Shown here: positions 11,801-24,900 of the stretch, piece by piece | Layout: every line of letters starts with the position of its first letter | Position numbering within the stretch: the first letter of the stretch is position 1 | Program-made: the position numbers and the translations under genes | NCBI GenBank assembly: GCA_036346375.1 | Contig: CM070501.1 | Location: 56,771,326 to 56,835,325 of the forward strand | From: Guadua angustifolia | Lineage: Eukaryota > Streptophyta > Magnoliopsida > Poales > Poaceae | Length of the DNA: 64,000 nucleotides | Reading direction: 5' to 3' | Notes under the pieces: generated by a model | Database searches by the model: none | Told to the model about the DNA's origin: nothing | What the model saw: the letters and a program-made list of their open reading frames with translations, nothing else

Positions 11801-14800
11801 CGACAGAATCACTTCTCTCGGAGAATCACTTCTAACAGAGAATCAGAATCAGAGGGAGCTCTACCAAACAGGCCCTTAGACCAAGACGTTGCCAAGTAAC
11901 ATCAGATTCCTACCGTTTCTAAGTGCACTTCAAAACTGTTCTTTTGCACAAACAGATAACATCAGCATAATATTTAAAAAAGATCCATGCATACGTGTTT
12001 TACAGACAGGTTTTTACTGAAAACTGCAGTGATTCCGGTCAAACTCAGGCCCAGCTCTAGCGAGAGCATGGGGGCATAAAAGTTTCATGGCTCAACACCT
12101 ATAAATAGGTCATGATGTGGACCGTGCTGGCAGCTCCCTGGGAAATCAGTCTACTATGGAATTTAAAACCTTGGTCTGAATCCACAGCGTGCATGCACAC
12201 ATAAATGATGATCAAGAGGGGGTATTACCAAGTTTCTTTGGCACCCATCCTGCTTCCATTACAAACTTGCGCATATGCAGCACCAGGTAATCAGGAAAAG
12301 TTTTAAAGCCAGCAGTCCTGAAAAGGGAAAGTTATTTATTATAAGCATAATAGATGAATAACATAATGTGGAAATAAGAAACCATCTCCCGGTTGTTCGA
12401 CATCATTCAACAGAAATATCCAATCACTATAAATAAACATGCCATTTTACTATTCAGTGGGTACAACCAATGTGTCATGAACCTTAGTTCATACCGGGTT
12501 AAACACCACCGGGAGGAAGGCCGGGCAGCATTGGTTTGGTAGGATGAGAGATTAGACTATAGACGAGGGTGAAGAATCTTGGGAGAGAGACTAGATTAAT
12601 TCATCTTCAATTCTTCATTGCTTAGTAAATAACAATAGTTACAATACAATGACTCCTTTATATAAAGCCGAATCCTATGCATATCTTATCTTTATCTAAC
12701 TAATCTTACCTTAATCCTAACTAATCTAATCCTTTCACGTGCTACAATGCCACAGGTACTGTTCACATGCATGAACACACATGAACAATAATTCCCAGTG
12801 CATGGCACTACAACCCTCCCTGACATGCAAGGGAATTGCCCTTTGTAGCCCCACTTCAGCGAGCAATGGTGATGCCTTGCAAGGGAATCCGGCATCGTGT
12901 TGACGACGGTTGGTGAAGGCATGAGGGCCATGGCGCTACCTAACGTCGAGGAAGTTGCCGATGACGAGGGCTGTCAATGTGGGACACCATTGGCGCTCTT
13001 CCCGCTACAACAAGTGACAACGATGGGAGAGATACGATGAAGTTGCGATCCCCCACACAACACCCGCTGCATACCGCACCCCCAAAGGCACAGTGCTAGC
13101 CGGGCATGCCGAGTAGGCAGCTTGGCAACCACCTTCTTCCTCGGCAAGGGCACTCTTGGCACAACCACAGGCAGCGAGAGCACTCTTGGCACAACCACAG
13201 GCAGCGATGGCAGCACAGAAATCACAACACGCTGAACGACTCCTTGACTGGTGTTAGGGGTGACTGCTGTGGAGATGTGTCCAGTATTGTGTGACACTGC
13301 CTCTACTTTAACACAAGCTGAGCCTGAACCTTCAACAAGAGAGCCTTTATCTCAGCAAAATCAGCCTCAACTCATTGAAAAGCTCAGAAATCTTAGCATC
13401 GGAAGCCATAGTGAGTGACTCTAATACCAAATTATCAAGAACCATAGTTCATAACGGGTAAACACCACCGGGAGGAAGGCCAGGTGGCATCGGCTTGGTA
13501 GGATGAGAGATTAGACTATAGATGAGGGTGAAAAATCTTGGGAGAGACTAGATTAATTCAACTCCATTGCTTAATAAATAACGATATAACGACTCTTTTA
13601 TATAGATCCGACTACAACCAACTCAACCTGCATATCTTATCTTTATGTAACTAATCTTACCCTAATCGGAACTAATCTAATCCTTTCACTACAGTACACA
13701 GGAACTGTTTACATGCATGAACACGTGTGTGAGCAGTAATTCCCAGCGCACGACACTATAAGAACAAAAAAACTCAATACAACAACCTAAGCCTTTTGTT
13801 CCAAACAAGTTGGAGCATGCTAGGAATGAAACTCAAATCAAAGTCAGTAAAACTCCTAAACCTTTAATTTTAGATCATGGTTTTGGTACATGGATCGCTA
13901 ACTTCCATGCGCTCCTATCCAACACCAACACTTCAGATATATTCCAATCCCTCAAGTCTCTTTTAATTGCTTCTTCCCATGTCAATCTCGGTCGACCTCT
14001 ATCTCTTCTTATGTTTTCAGGGCGACTTAAAATTCCACTACGCACTGATGCCTCAGGAGGCATCATTGGAGATGTCCAAACCATCTCAAACGATGTTGGA
14101 CAAGCTTTTCTCCAATTGATGCTACCCCAACCCTATCACTTATACCATCATTGCGGATTCGATCTCACCTTATACGACCACAGCATCCGTATCTCTGCTA
14201 CACTCATCTTCTGTACACTCCACCTGTGTAGTTTTCTAAACAGCCTGTCCCAAGCCAGGAAAAAGAAGGGGGGTTGTGATAGGCTTGCAAGCCAATGTAA
14301 AAAAGAAAAAATCAGCCTCCTTTTTGTGGAATAAAACCCAAAACTCAATCAGTAAAGAAAATCAAGCAATGTCAAAGGGTTTTCCACAATTCCACAATAA
14401 TAACCAACGTCAGTGAGTCCTCTCAATCTTTCATTAACAGCAAAACTATGACTGCAAATTCTGAAGTAATTGGCTAAGTTCTGTATTGGTGTGAAGACGA
14501 TAGGACTAATTACAGTAGTATCTAAGTATTAGGTGTTAATGTTGATTGCTTGAGCATTACATTTCCTTTACACTAGTTTTAAGCTGAATTACCACCGGGC
14601 TTCATTTCACGTGAGTTCTTACCTTAGTTATTAATGAACTTCCATGTCACCTATATTAATTCTAAATGAATTCTGAAAATCTAATCAATAGTATATAAGC
14701 CAAATGGAACAAAGCATCCCTCTCACATTGTTCCATCTTGACATACTACAATTCCAAGGCAAGCTCAGCATTTCCCATCAGATTTTCGCTTACATATATT

Positions 14801-17800
14801 AATTGCATGAACACAAACAACGGGATTAGTAAAAGCAACAAATGGAACAAAGTACTGCAGATTGTGCATGCGAACTTTATGTTGTAGACATCCTTTTAGC
14901 AATTTACAGGATACATATTTCAAGATAAACATACTTGATTGCTGTTGTCTTTGAATTTAATGCAGTGCTGTAAAAATCATGAACTTCTTCCGCGCCTGAA
15001 AAACTTGCTAAGCATGCCTCCAGTGGGACTCTATGCCTCACGATTTCCTCATTAGACCTGTTATGGAAACAAAGTGATCAATATTTCATGTCATAAATTC
15101 GTTAGGCACTGCACGAACTATGAATGGCTTACACTTCCTTTCCATCCAAGTCCATCGCAGCTTTCTTCTCATGAAACACTTCTAGCTGTTCTGCATGTCC
15201 CACAGATGTCAAGGATCTATAAATCTTTTATACATTGAATTCTATACAACAGAAACTAACTTTTAACAGACACCTTTGATAGTCGCTTCATGTAATGGTA
15301 TGTTCAAAGAAAGAATGCAGTCAGAACGTTTGTTGTAAGAAACTTTCCCAGAAGGGCATTGAACCCGCTCCTCGACAATGAACTTGAAACCCGTACAAGG
15401 ATTTAGCTCATGGTTTCCAGGGTTTGCCTGATCAACTTTGTCAACAAGATGAAGGAAGAAGTCAAGGGCATCCTGGACAGATAAATCAGATAATGAATGT
15501 TAAGAAACTTTTTATACGCATAGTGAATGAAATGAAAACAGAATCCAAATAAGTAGCTCCTCGACCAAAATTTTAAAAAAAAATGATTGGCATAGCCCAC
15601 AGGTATCAAGGTTAAAAGTACCTGCTGTCTCATACTGGAAAGTTCAGGATGATTTGCAGCAATAACTGCCTTAAACATACGAGGACGTATTCCATCTTGT
15701 CCCTATCAAATTGAACATAGAACACTGGGAGCATCAACACAAAAGTTGGTTCCATAGTACTTGATAAGCTCTAGCATTCAAATAATGAGAACAGTAGTAC
15801 AGAAATCCAATCAGAACCAGATTTGATTGTTAGAACATACAATGAATCAACATGCCTGATCTAGAGAATGACAGAAACAATACTATGATGTGTACTCCAG
15901 CACTTTGTATAGCTTTCCAGTAGTCACATAGGTGACCAGCACTTAAAATAGCAAATAAACTAAAGACAGCAAATAAAGAGTACATGGTTTCACAACACTG
16001 AATACTGACATCTACAGAATGTATTAAAAAACACAAATGCATATATTAAACCTTCAACCATCATTGTATAAGCTAGAACAACAGCACACTTGTCTCAGAA
16101 GCACTTGCTTCCACCCAATCCAACAAAAACAAAGTGGCATCAAGGTTGTTAAGTATCACCATGGCTGCACAACATCGTTTTCGAAGAAACTCACCCTTCA
16201 CTATTCAAGCCAGAAAGTGTGCAATTGCCATTGGTGCTCACCAAAAAGCTCAATGTAGCACAGTTAATAAAGCTCAAATTTCCTTTCCATTTCATTGAAT
16301 ACACAAAACATATAGTAGGAAAGAGGTTGATTCTAATTTCTCAAATTACAGTATCGAAAATTTGCGACCAGATCAAAGAAGTTCACTGTGGTTTCTCTAT
16401 TAGTTGAAAAGAAAATACCCCACTTAAATCCACCTCACTTTCATACAGAAGCAAAGGAAGGCCTAAATTTGTATTGCGTAAAAGCTAAAACAAAGCAAGA
16501 AAGCAGTCTAGCCCAAACTGAACAATCACCCAGGTGTACACCAGTATTGCAAAGGCCAACAAGCAACACAAAGCCACATCAACAGATCAAGATATAAACA
16601 AATTCTTACCTCCTGATTTGGCACAGAATATTTACCAGAGAGCATACCATGTGCCAATTTTGTCCTAAAAATGGAAATAAACAGGCACAAGGACATAAAT
16701 ATATTAATTAAGATTCATGCACAACTTGAATCCTTACCTGCTGAGTTGGACAGAAAATAGATAGCATAAGCATGCTAACGATAATTTCTTATGATTATAG
16801 TATTGAATTCAGCAAAATGTTACTAAGCAGAACCACAATGCTGTTCTATTTGGGCAGTGTGATGCAAGCTTGATTTTAACATTCCTATCAAACTTACACT
16901 TTGTACCAAGTCATTATCTAGCACCCCACCTAGGCAGCCAGGATGAGTTTCCCACAGCAGCCACCCAGTGCCAGCAGAAAACAAAAAAGTGTGGGATCAC
17001 CAGAATCAGATGCTAGTAGTAGTCATGTTGTTTGTGATGATGTTTCAAGAGCATTGTAAAGACATTTGTAGACAGACTATGATGTTTGCAGCTTAAGGAA
17101 TAAATGGCCAAACATCTCTTTTATGTATTAAAACTACATTTAGCATTAAAAGCTACGAAAACTGCATCAACTGATGCACACTTACATTTGCATGTTGAGG
17201 TCCAATGTTGGATCAGCTGGGGAAATAATAAATGCAGCTTTCAAGCTTTGCTTCTCAAAGTATCTGAAACAATTCAATGAATAAATAGAAGATCAGGTGC
17301 TGCTGAAGGTGAAAAGGGGAAAAATTGCAACACTAGACAACAATTGAAGTATCACATGAGAAAGTAGAACCAACCGTGATATAAAAGGATGAGTTGAAAA
17401 CATAACTTGCATTATTGAAGCCATATAGCAACTGTAAAGGGTGGCAAGATATGTATCAGTATTACTTAAGAGAAATTATAAGAGAAAATAATCTAATGTA
17501 GTCAATCCATGCTACCTATTTCCAAGGTTTACAAGGCCAGTATAACCAGGTCCATATAAAAGTTCAGCATCTTTTCCACTTTCTTGTATTCTATTCCAAT
17601 CAAAATTTGTGTTGTGATCAAGTTCTCTTTCAGCAGTAGTCATCTCAGTCTGCAAAAACAAAGAAAAAGCCGGTTCAAATAAACATAGCCCCAAAACAAT
17701 AAACCATGTAAGCATATAAAGGAAGAGGAAAAAAAACTGTACATTGATGGATTGCTGGCTGTAACAAATTTTCAATATATTTCTATAAAAATATCGTACC

Positions 17801-20523
17801 CGCCGATCTCTTACTCGGCTTTTTACAATAATTCCTTGAGCAACTTTTTATTTCATAGTTAAAAATCATACCGGGCATCCTCTTGAGATTTTTTATAAAA
17901 GTCTAATCATGTGAAAGACCTTGGTATCAAGCACTAAATGTTGAATATTGCAGCATATCAATATCTAACTCCAATATGGATTTAAGCTTGGTGTTTAATG
18001 TAATTATGCGATAAGTGTAAAATGAGCTGTTAGAGCATACATTTGCCATGGACAAATTCCATCTGATTTTGCCAAATTTTTTAATCCATATTATGTAGAG
18101 CTAAATTATCATAGATAAATGTCATAAAATAAAGGATAGCAAATCACCTTTTGGAGTGAAGAAAAATCAATACCAAAATGTGACAAGTGCTGAGCTAATA
18201 GTGGATCTTCAACACTATCATCTTCCGGGTATGAGTAAACATCTGAGCTGTCACAGAAAATATAGTATGAATAGGTGTTTTAACAAATAATGAAAGAAAA
18301 GACAAAAGCAACCTCTGTTGACTTTGTTCCTTGATAGGAAACGTTGCATCAAGAAAACTCTTTGTTAAACTTAACAGGCTATGCAGGCAATACCATTGTA
18401 TGAAAAGGTGAAAAATACCTGCAAATTACTTCTCTATCAAGAAATATGAGCTATGTGGTATGAATCACATATGTAAAGAAAATAACTCTGGAAGTTTAAA
18501 AGAACATATCAGACACCTTTGGACACTTAACTAAAAATCGTATCTTCAACAATGGTTGCAAAAAACTCCCGCCTGTCATGATTTTTCACATTTTCAACTT
18601 TTTGTGCCTCCGGATACAACTTTGACCATTATTTTTATCACAATATGTTTATTAAAATTATTAAAGCATATTGTTCCAAAAGTACGTTTATGTTGAATCT
18701 AGTCATGCCATTTTCATATGACTAATTTAAATATTCAAAAGGTTTGACTGCAAGTTTCACACAGTAACAAGGTATTGTCACTGGAGGTAGAAGTAAATAT
18801 AATACGATGAAGTCCAAAAATGCAAAAGTTCAAGAGTAGCATTACCTGCTGCTTCCAAATCAGCAGTAATTGTTCCAAGCTTTACTGCAAGTGGATATTT
18901 AGTCTGTTGGTAGTGTTCAACTGCATGATTATTCCCACCACTTCCATCCCAAAGCCGCCTCCCGCAGAGGATCATACCATCAGTTAAATTTAACCAGAGA
19001 TTCTCAGTTTTATCACATTTGCTACACTTCCATCCAGTAGGAGGCACAATAACACCATTGTCTAGTTGCTGCAGTTCCATAGCATATGAACTGATTTTCT
19101 TCTTGTCAGCAACCCAAGAAGCAAGTTGTTGTTTTCTATCAGCACTTTCAGCTAGTATAACTTTATCAACTGCAAGCCTAACCTGCAGATTTATAGTACA
19201 GTCAATAACTATGCATATGACAGCTTCAATCTTTTACATAAATCACAAAAATTACCTTCTCTGGCAAGTCGACCGATGGGAATGGGAGAGAGATAAATTC
19301 AGGCAAGATAACAATTTCAAAAGTCTCATCATATTCAGGTTCTTGATCAGTAAAACCTTCCTCCACTCCTATCAATTGTACAAAACTCATTAGTGAAGAT
19401 GGTAATTGCTTCAAATATATAAACTGACCAGGACTTATTAGTTATTAGACCCACATTCATCCATTTGTAAGCACGGGAACACAGAAACAAACTCAAAGTG
19501 GAATTCTGATTAGCATATAGCTCTATTCTGAAAACCCAAATATATAGACAAGTCTTGTCAAAAAACTGGTGTTATACTACACACTAAGCATAAAGAATAT
19601 CACAAAACCAACAGTCAACTAACACAACCACCTTACATTCTAAATTTATAATGTTCTATCCTATGCCATCATCTCCATCTCCATTTCAAGATAACACCTA
19701 AAAAAAATCAAATAACACAAATTTGCTTCAAAACGGGAGCTCGACCCAAATAACAAAAACAGAAAATATATCATAACACAAATTTTGACACTCTATCGAG
19801 CACAGCTATCTTATGAATCCAAAAGTCACATAACATAGGAGCTCTTAATCACACAAACCAAAGATAACACAACCATAGAACAGTAGTGGTAAACATGAGG
19901 TACAAAACATATCATATCGTGCATATTTGGCATCAAATTCCTATGATAGATAGTTACTGCTACAAAATAGCACGTAGATGATGTTTATCAAGAGATAATA
20001 TATATTTTTGCCTGTCATTATTTGTTAACCAAAAACCGCATTAAATAAGTCATAATAGAAACGGTCACACGAATCACATCACCCAAACACAAGAATGCAA
20101 TGCGCCCTAGAATTTAACAGCAGGAAATACGACGTGGTCAGCGGATAAGCACATCATACCGATAGCGAGGAGGGTGGGCTTCTTCAGCGGGCGATCAGCC
20201 TCGTCCGTACCCGGCTTCCGGCGCTGCACGATGTGGAGGTACACGGGGTTACCCATCTTCTCGAAGTTCCACTCCACGTGCTCCCTCCCGAACCCCAGGA
20301 ACGAGTTCATGTCCACGTACAGGCCCCCCTCCGACCTCTGCGAGCGAACAGAGGGGAAAAAATCGCATCAAAACCAAACCCTAGCAAATCAAAGTGATGA
20401 CCGAGGAGAGGATGGGGCAGTAGTTACAGGGGTGTCGAAGGAGACGCAGCACTCGTCCTTATGGATGCGGTTGGTCGGCTCCGGGATGCGGACCTTGTGG
20501 AGGTGCGAGCGGAGGAGATCCAT
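8847..20523 (-). CDS. UBP14: Ubiquitin-specific protease 14 (isopeptidase T-type deubiquitinase)
   Basis: UBP14-family enzymes cut unanchored polyubiquitin chains to free ubiquitin; the assignment rests on end-to-end resemblance to plant UBP14. Nineteen coding exons, in gene order: 20428-20523, 20160-20337, 19256-19368, 18846-19182, 18148-18242, 17516-17649, 17375-17431, 17186-17263, 16610-16664, 15622-15702, 15274-15472, 15133-15190, 14935-15057, 12229-12317, 11317-11406, 11054-11227, 10809-10933, 10475-10601, 8847-9025. All introns are GT-AG, phases agree, and the total is 2388 nt (795 residues plus stop), close to the roughly 800 usual for the family. Visible parts: ZnF-UBP (about 175-245; Cys182/185/202, His215/219), the Cys box GNSCYM with nucleophile Cys319 split across exons 6/7, UBA1 (about 610-650), UBA2 (about 671-710), and the His box HCGHYVAH with His755. 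Start ATG (MDLLRSHLHKVRIPEP) matches the plant UBP14 N-terminus. No lesion seen. Confidence 0.96.
9290..9664. mobile_element. Tourist-like (PIF/Harbinger) MITE in UBP14 intron 18
   Basis: A 375-bp element with terminal inverted repeats: left GGTCATGTTTGGATCCATT, right end complementary (AATGGATCCAAACAGGCCC). It is flanked by TTA at 9287-9289 and 9665-9667, the target preference of PIF/Harbinger MITEs. The interior is full of CTAATAGTTAGC-type repeats that make it largely self-complementary. No coding capacity. It lies between the last two UBP14 exons. Confidence 0.82.
10312..10328. repeat. CT microsatellite
   Basis: A short run of CT dinucleotides in UBP14 intron 18. Confidence 0.8.
11573..11875. 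mobile_element. Tourist-like MITE in UBP14 intron 14
   Basis: A 303-bp element with inverted ends (left GGCCCTGTTTGGCAGAGC, right GCTCTACCAAACAGGCCC read on the plus strand) and flanking TTA duplications at 11570-11572 and 11876-11878. The inner part has repeated GAGAATCACTTC-like motifs. It has no protein-coding content and sits between exons 14 and 15. Confidence 0.8.
12473..12812 (-). repeat. 3' LTR of short LTR element
   Basis: Left copy; it pairs with 13433-13760. Shared blocks include the ACACCACCGGGAGGAAGGCC stretch and the region around AATCTAATCCTTTCAC. Confidence 0.7.
13433..13760 (-). repeat. 5' LTR of short LTR element
   Basis: Right copy, adjacent to the minus-strand primer-binding-like site at 13417-13429. 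Confidence 0.7.
13768..14330 (-). mobile_element. RTE-type LINE, 3' fragment
   Basis: Minus-strand translation of 13875-14084 gives the end of a non-LTR reverse transcriptase ORF: RPENIRRDRGRPRLTWEEAI, then KRDLRDWNIS and AWKLAIHVPKP before a stop. This is the C-terminal signature of grass RTE LINEs. Upstream pieces (SVAEIRMLW, then EKLVQHRLRWFGH in other frames) continue the match with frame breaks. The minus-strand end near 13770 has the CTTGTTTGGAACAAAAGGC plus TTGTTGTA tail typical of these elements. This is a 5'-truncated dead copy beside the short LTR element. Confidence 0.75.
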
Positions 20524-20660
20524 GACCGCGGACGGCGGCGGCCGGCGGCGGAGGAGGGCTGCGCCTAGGGTTTTGGGGGTGGAGACGGCAAGGCGGCGAG
20601 GAAGAGAGGTGGTTAGATTAGAAATGGAGAGGAAGTTACGTAGGAGACTTGTAGTAGAGG
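20521..20660 (-). promoter_or_regulatory. UBP14 leader with telo-box
   Basis: The region just upstream of the UBP14 start codon is GC- and CT-rich. It carries a telo-box (AAACCCTA on the minus strand, 20566-20573), a motif common near plant housekeeping gene starts. The transcription start is not fixed; no clear TATA box is seen. Confidence 0.45.
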
Positions 20661-20666
20661 TAAGTT

Positions 20667-21007
20667 AAACACGGTGTTTGGCTGGCCGGCCTCTGGTTTG
20701 AGTTGCACGAGTTTTTTCCCCCTTTTTTTCTCCCTATGGAGTTTGCGCGGGAGAAATTCGATCAAACAATTTAACGCTTGTGTAAATTTGACATTATCTA
20801 CACATTAGAGGCCAATATATTATATATGACCCCACATTCGACATAATTTTGTTTGGTTTTAACAATGTGGCTATATTTTTGTTAGAAGGTTCGAAAAAAA
20901 AACGATTTGAATGTCGACACAACGGAATTGGAGGTGATAGGCTCAAATTAGTGAGAATGATTTCTTGGGAGTCAAAAAACTGAAGCCAAAACCCAACCAA
21001 ATAGGGC
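20667..21007. mobile_element. Possible Tourist-like MITE immediately upstream of UBP14
   Basis: The left end (GGTGTTTGGCTGG near 20672) and the right end (CCAACCAAATAGG near 20992) are imperfect inverted repeats, and taa lies beside both ends. The match is weaker than for the other MITEs here. If real, the element begins about 140 bp upstream of the UBP14 start codon. Confidence 0.35.
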
Positions 21008-21919
21008 CTAAGAACATGGATGCAGGGAGGTATCTTACCTTTCAAATATCTGCAGATGAAGCGGATTACTCCATGCAAACACTGCAAGCATGCCCATAGA
21101 GCCTGCAACATGGGAGCTGTCCAATGATTTGTCGAAACTATTATAACCAATTCGATTTATCCGTCTAATTGGAAATCAATGCGTGAAGAAAAACTATGAT
21201 GCCCGATTTGACTTGTCCATCAAATTGAAAATCAATGCATGATGTCAACAAAATTAGGATGCTGCCACCTAAATTTTTCCTTGTCAGAAACCATCTACCA
21301 AGATCACCCATCTTGCCCTACCATCGCCAACTCCTTCGTCAGATCGTCTAACACCGCATTGTGATCGATAACTAGAACTGATATAGGAATATCTGATTCC
21401 ACGCCGTGCAAAAGTTACACATACAAAAGATTCATTCCTTGTGGGTTGGCGATGCCAATTCTTTTCTTTTCCTGGTCAGGAAGCATCCGTGGTCAGGCTA
21501 CAATTGTAATATTTTAGCATCCAGAGCTACAACGATCCCCACGAACTAGGACCATTAGCTTGGCACAGACATACAACTTAACAATTGCACATTCCCCATT
21601 TAGAGCAGAGATGCAGCAGTAAAGCTTTCAGAGTTCAGACCATAACCATTTCAGAGATCAGGATCCAAGTGTTAACCTGAGATACACTATAAATATTTAA
21701 GTATAACTCCTGTTCTTTACAAAAGCTAGTACTAAACCACCTTCCCAGGGTTAGCAAAAGATGTACTTCGACCACCATATGTTCAGTTAAGCAGTAGCCA
21801 GCATACGTTGGGGATATATCATCTGTTTATACCATCGACGCAGTAGCAGTTGGCAGCTAATGGTGACAAGAAAAGGCCCATCCAGAATTAACAAATTGAG
21901 CTCAGCGAGCGTGGAATGT
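21008..21919. other. LEUNIG 3' flank and spacer to UBP14
   Basis: This sequence between the LEUNIG stop codon and the UBP14 upstream region presumably includes the LEUNIG 3' UTR on the minus strand. No gene or repeat recognised. Confidence 0.4.
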
Positions 21920-24900
21920 TCATTTCCACAGCTTGACGTACTTGTCATGGCTTGCGGAAGCGACCACGCCGGTGCTGGATGATGCCAAGGCTGAGATGAG
22001 GCCATCATGGGCGGCAAGAGTCATTGTTCTATTCTCCGACATGTCCCACAGCTCAAGAGACTGCAGTATTTGACACAACCCGCGAGTAAGTGTAGGGACA
22101 AAAGATGAGAGAACAAACGGCAGTGGTGATTACGGTATGATACTGTCTATTCTTAGTCATAAATATCAAAGGTATTTCATGGCAGCAAAAACCCATGGCA
22201 ATTTTCCTATCACAAAGGAATATTTGTGAATCTTCCAACAATGTCACTTGTATAAAAAGATGGAAATTTCCTACGCCTCGCTAAAATGAACCTTGCAATG
22301 GTTGTAACTCATAAAGCAATTGAGTAATTGAGGGTTTATACATGAAAATCCATTTCTATGTTCTAACTACAGATACCTACGATCTGTGCAATTTACTTTT
22401 GGATGAATCATGGTTGTAAAAGCACTCTTAGAAGACAAAAAGACTTGCCTGGTAACAACCAATGATAAGCAAAGATGGATATGAAGGGTGGAAAGCACAT
22501 GAATGAAACTTGCTCCCACTGCAGTTAAGCTCATGCACGCAGCTCTCCTCATTCCCAGCATTCAAGGACCATACCTTCACTGTGTCCTCACTGACAGATA
22601 CAACAAATTCACCAGAGGGATCCCAGCACAGTGAATCAACATGCTTTGAGTGGCCCTGCAATAACCGAGAAAAGAGTAAATGGTTGACATAATCTCTTCT
22701 CATAACTGGGAGATTCCAATAAGAAAAATATTGAAGTAACAGCATTTTATCATATATGAGGATGAACCTCACAAAGCTAAATATAAACGAACAGATAGAC
22801 ATTGAGATTGCCAACTTAAAGAGGCATCAAACTAAACGTTATTGCATAAAAATTACTTGGTCAGTAATATCCTGACACCACTCAGGGAACAAAAAAGATC
22901 AGATTATATGCACCAAGTTGTTAGGTAGAAGAAATCTAGAGCCATCCCTTCAAACCTCAAATCTCCTCAGGCAAGCTTGTGTCTCCACATCCAGTATAGA
23001 GACAACATTCTCTGAAGCTGCTGCAAGATATCCACCAAGACGTGGTTGAAATCTCAGCTGGGTCGAACCTCCCTACACAGGCATTGCAATCAAATAAATC
23101 AAGAAAAAGATCCTACATGGCATCTCATTTGAGACCATCTGCGGATTGTGCAAGTGACAACTAACTATTAGAAGGGTGTATAGCACTGCTTGCCACCAAT
23201 TAAACATTTTTTATGAATGAAAAGAATAACACAAATATTTTGGTGTTCACAAGGCAACAATTACATATCAACAGAATGCTCATTAAGTTAACCTTGAAAA
23301 TTCGGACGATGCTTCCATTGTTGATACTCCAGAATCGTATCTCACTATCCCCATCACAAGAACAAATGAGATCATCCTTGTTTGGGTGGAAATCCAACGA
23401 CATAACAGATGCTGAGTGCCCAGTGAACGTACGGATTGAATAACCATGCTGGAAAAGCCCATTCCAATGGATCACCATGATATTATGGAAAATTGAAAAG
23501 CAGTTAAAAAAAACGCACATACTTTGTTGCACTCGTAACTCTGAAGAAAACAAGGATAGACATCTCCCAAGCATCCAAATGTTTAAAACTATGGTGCATA
23601 TTGCCTAGAGAACAAATAAGTTCAACTTCTATATAATGAATTCATTTTTTTTTAACGGTGGCACTAGGGAACACTCTACGGCATATAGAAAGAAAAAAAA
23701 CAAGCTCAAACTAGGGAAAGAGATCAAGATAATGAGTCTAGCCAATCAAATAAACTTTGTTTACGCTACTCTTTTACGTGATGCACGTGTAGAGAGAGCT
23801 CATAAATAAATATTCTTTTCCAGTTTGGTATACTCGAAGCAATATTCTGAAATATCCATTAATTTCTTCGTTTCCAGATTACCCAAGCTGCGATAGTAAA
23901 TTTCCATGTATAAGATAGAGTCAAAGTTGTTTTTGGAATGTTCTACATTTAGAACAGTGTCCTGAGTATTATGTGAAGGAATCTAAATAATGATGTTGTG
24001 GACCTTTCACAACATATAACCTTGGAATGGACATTCCTTACTGCTTTCCAAGTGACTATGCGACTTCACAGTCTAATTAACTATACAATGCAGTTTCCAC
24101 ATATGGAATGGACATTCCTTACTGCTTTCCAAGTGACTATGCGACTTCACAGTCTAATTAACTATACAATGCAGTTTCCACATAAAGGGCTACAGAAAAG
24201 GCAAACAGCGCTGAGTTAAAAGCTAAAAAATAGCAGCGTGATATATTATTTTATGTTACTTGACAGAGTTGTGCCAACATATCCACACGATCATAGAGGA
24301 AAACAGATGGTAGGAAAAGCATGGACTGTTAATATATGCTTACATTGTCGGCGTCCCAGACCCTGACAGTTTTGTCAAATGATGAGGTAGCAAGGCGTGG
24401 AATGCTTGGGCTGAACCGTACATCAGTTATCAGCAGAGAATGCTCCTCCAATATTGATTTTTGTTTTAAAGTTTCAGAATGCCACAAAACCGCCTGCATT
24501 GCAACATAGTAACTAAATAACTATATATTTCAATATCAACACCAGTTTTCAATAAAATACAAATACTCCACAACTCTGGCTTATCCACTTGGATAAATAG
24601 CTCAACAAGCATTAAAATGTATGTTTACCTTCTTATCATGACCCCCAGTAGCAAGTAACTTCCCGTCTGATGAGAAGTGGCAGCATACAACCATGTTTGT
24701 GCTTGCTCTGACCGAAGAGATCTCTCGGAAGGTAAATCCTGCGTAAAACACATAATGAAAATTAAAGCACTACAAAACAAACTTATGATTCGACTTCCTA
24801 GCAAACAGTGTAATTATAACACTAAATTGCTGGCCCGGGGAACCACTGCTGATAGTTGTCATACGCCTAGGCCAACAGCTCAAACTTTAATTAGCCGTAT

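Larger units (their letters stand above)
12473..13760 (-). mobile_element. Short non-autonomous LTR retroelement in UBP14 intron 13
   Basis: Two diverged direct repeats (12473-12812 and 13433-13760) surround about 620 bp of internal sequence. On the minus strand a primer-binding-like site, TGGTATTAGAGTC (13417-13429), follows the 5' LTR (the right copy). A purine-rich AGGGAGGGT precedes the 3' LTR (the left copy). The interior has no gag or pol that I recognise, only a short open frame (12974-13297) containing a 30-bp tandem duplication near 13149-13210. This is the layout of a TRIM- or SMART-like element. The many differences between LTRs suggest an old insertion. I could not find a clean target duplication. 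Confidence 0.7.

Noticed and set aside
13810..14334. Plus-strand ORF of 174 codons in UBP14 intron 13
   Set aside because: Antisense to an RTE LINE C-terminus whose minus-strand translation matches a known protein pattern; no plus-strand family resemblance.
20174..20668. Plus-strand ORF of 164 codons
   Set aside because: Antisense to UBP14 exons 1-2 and leader; the minus-strand exons have correct splice sites and protein similarity.
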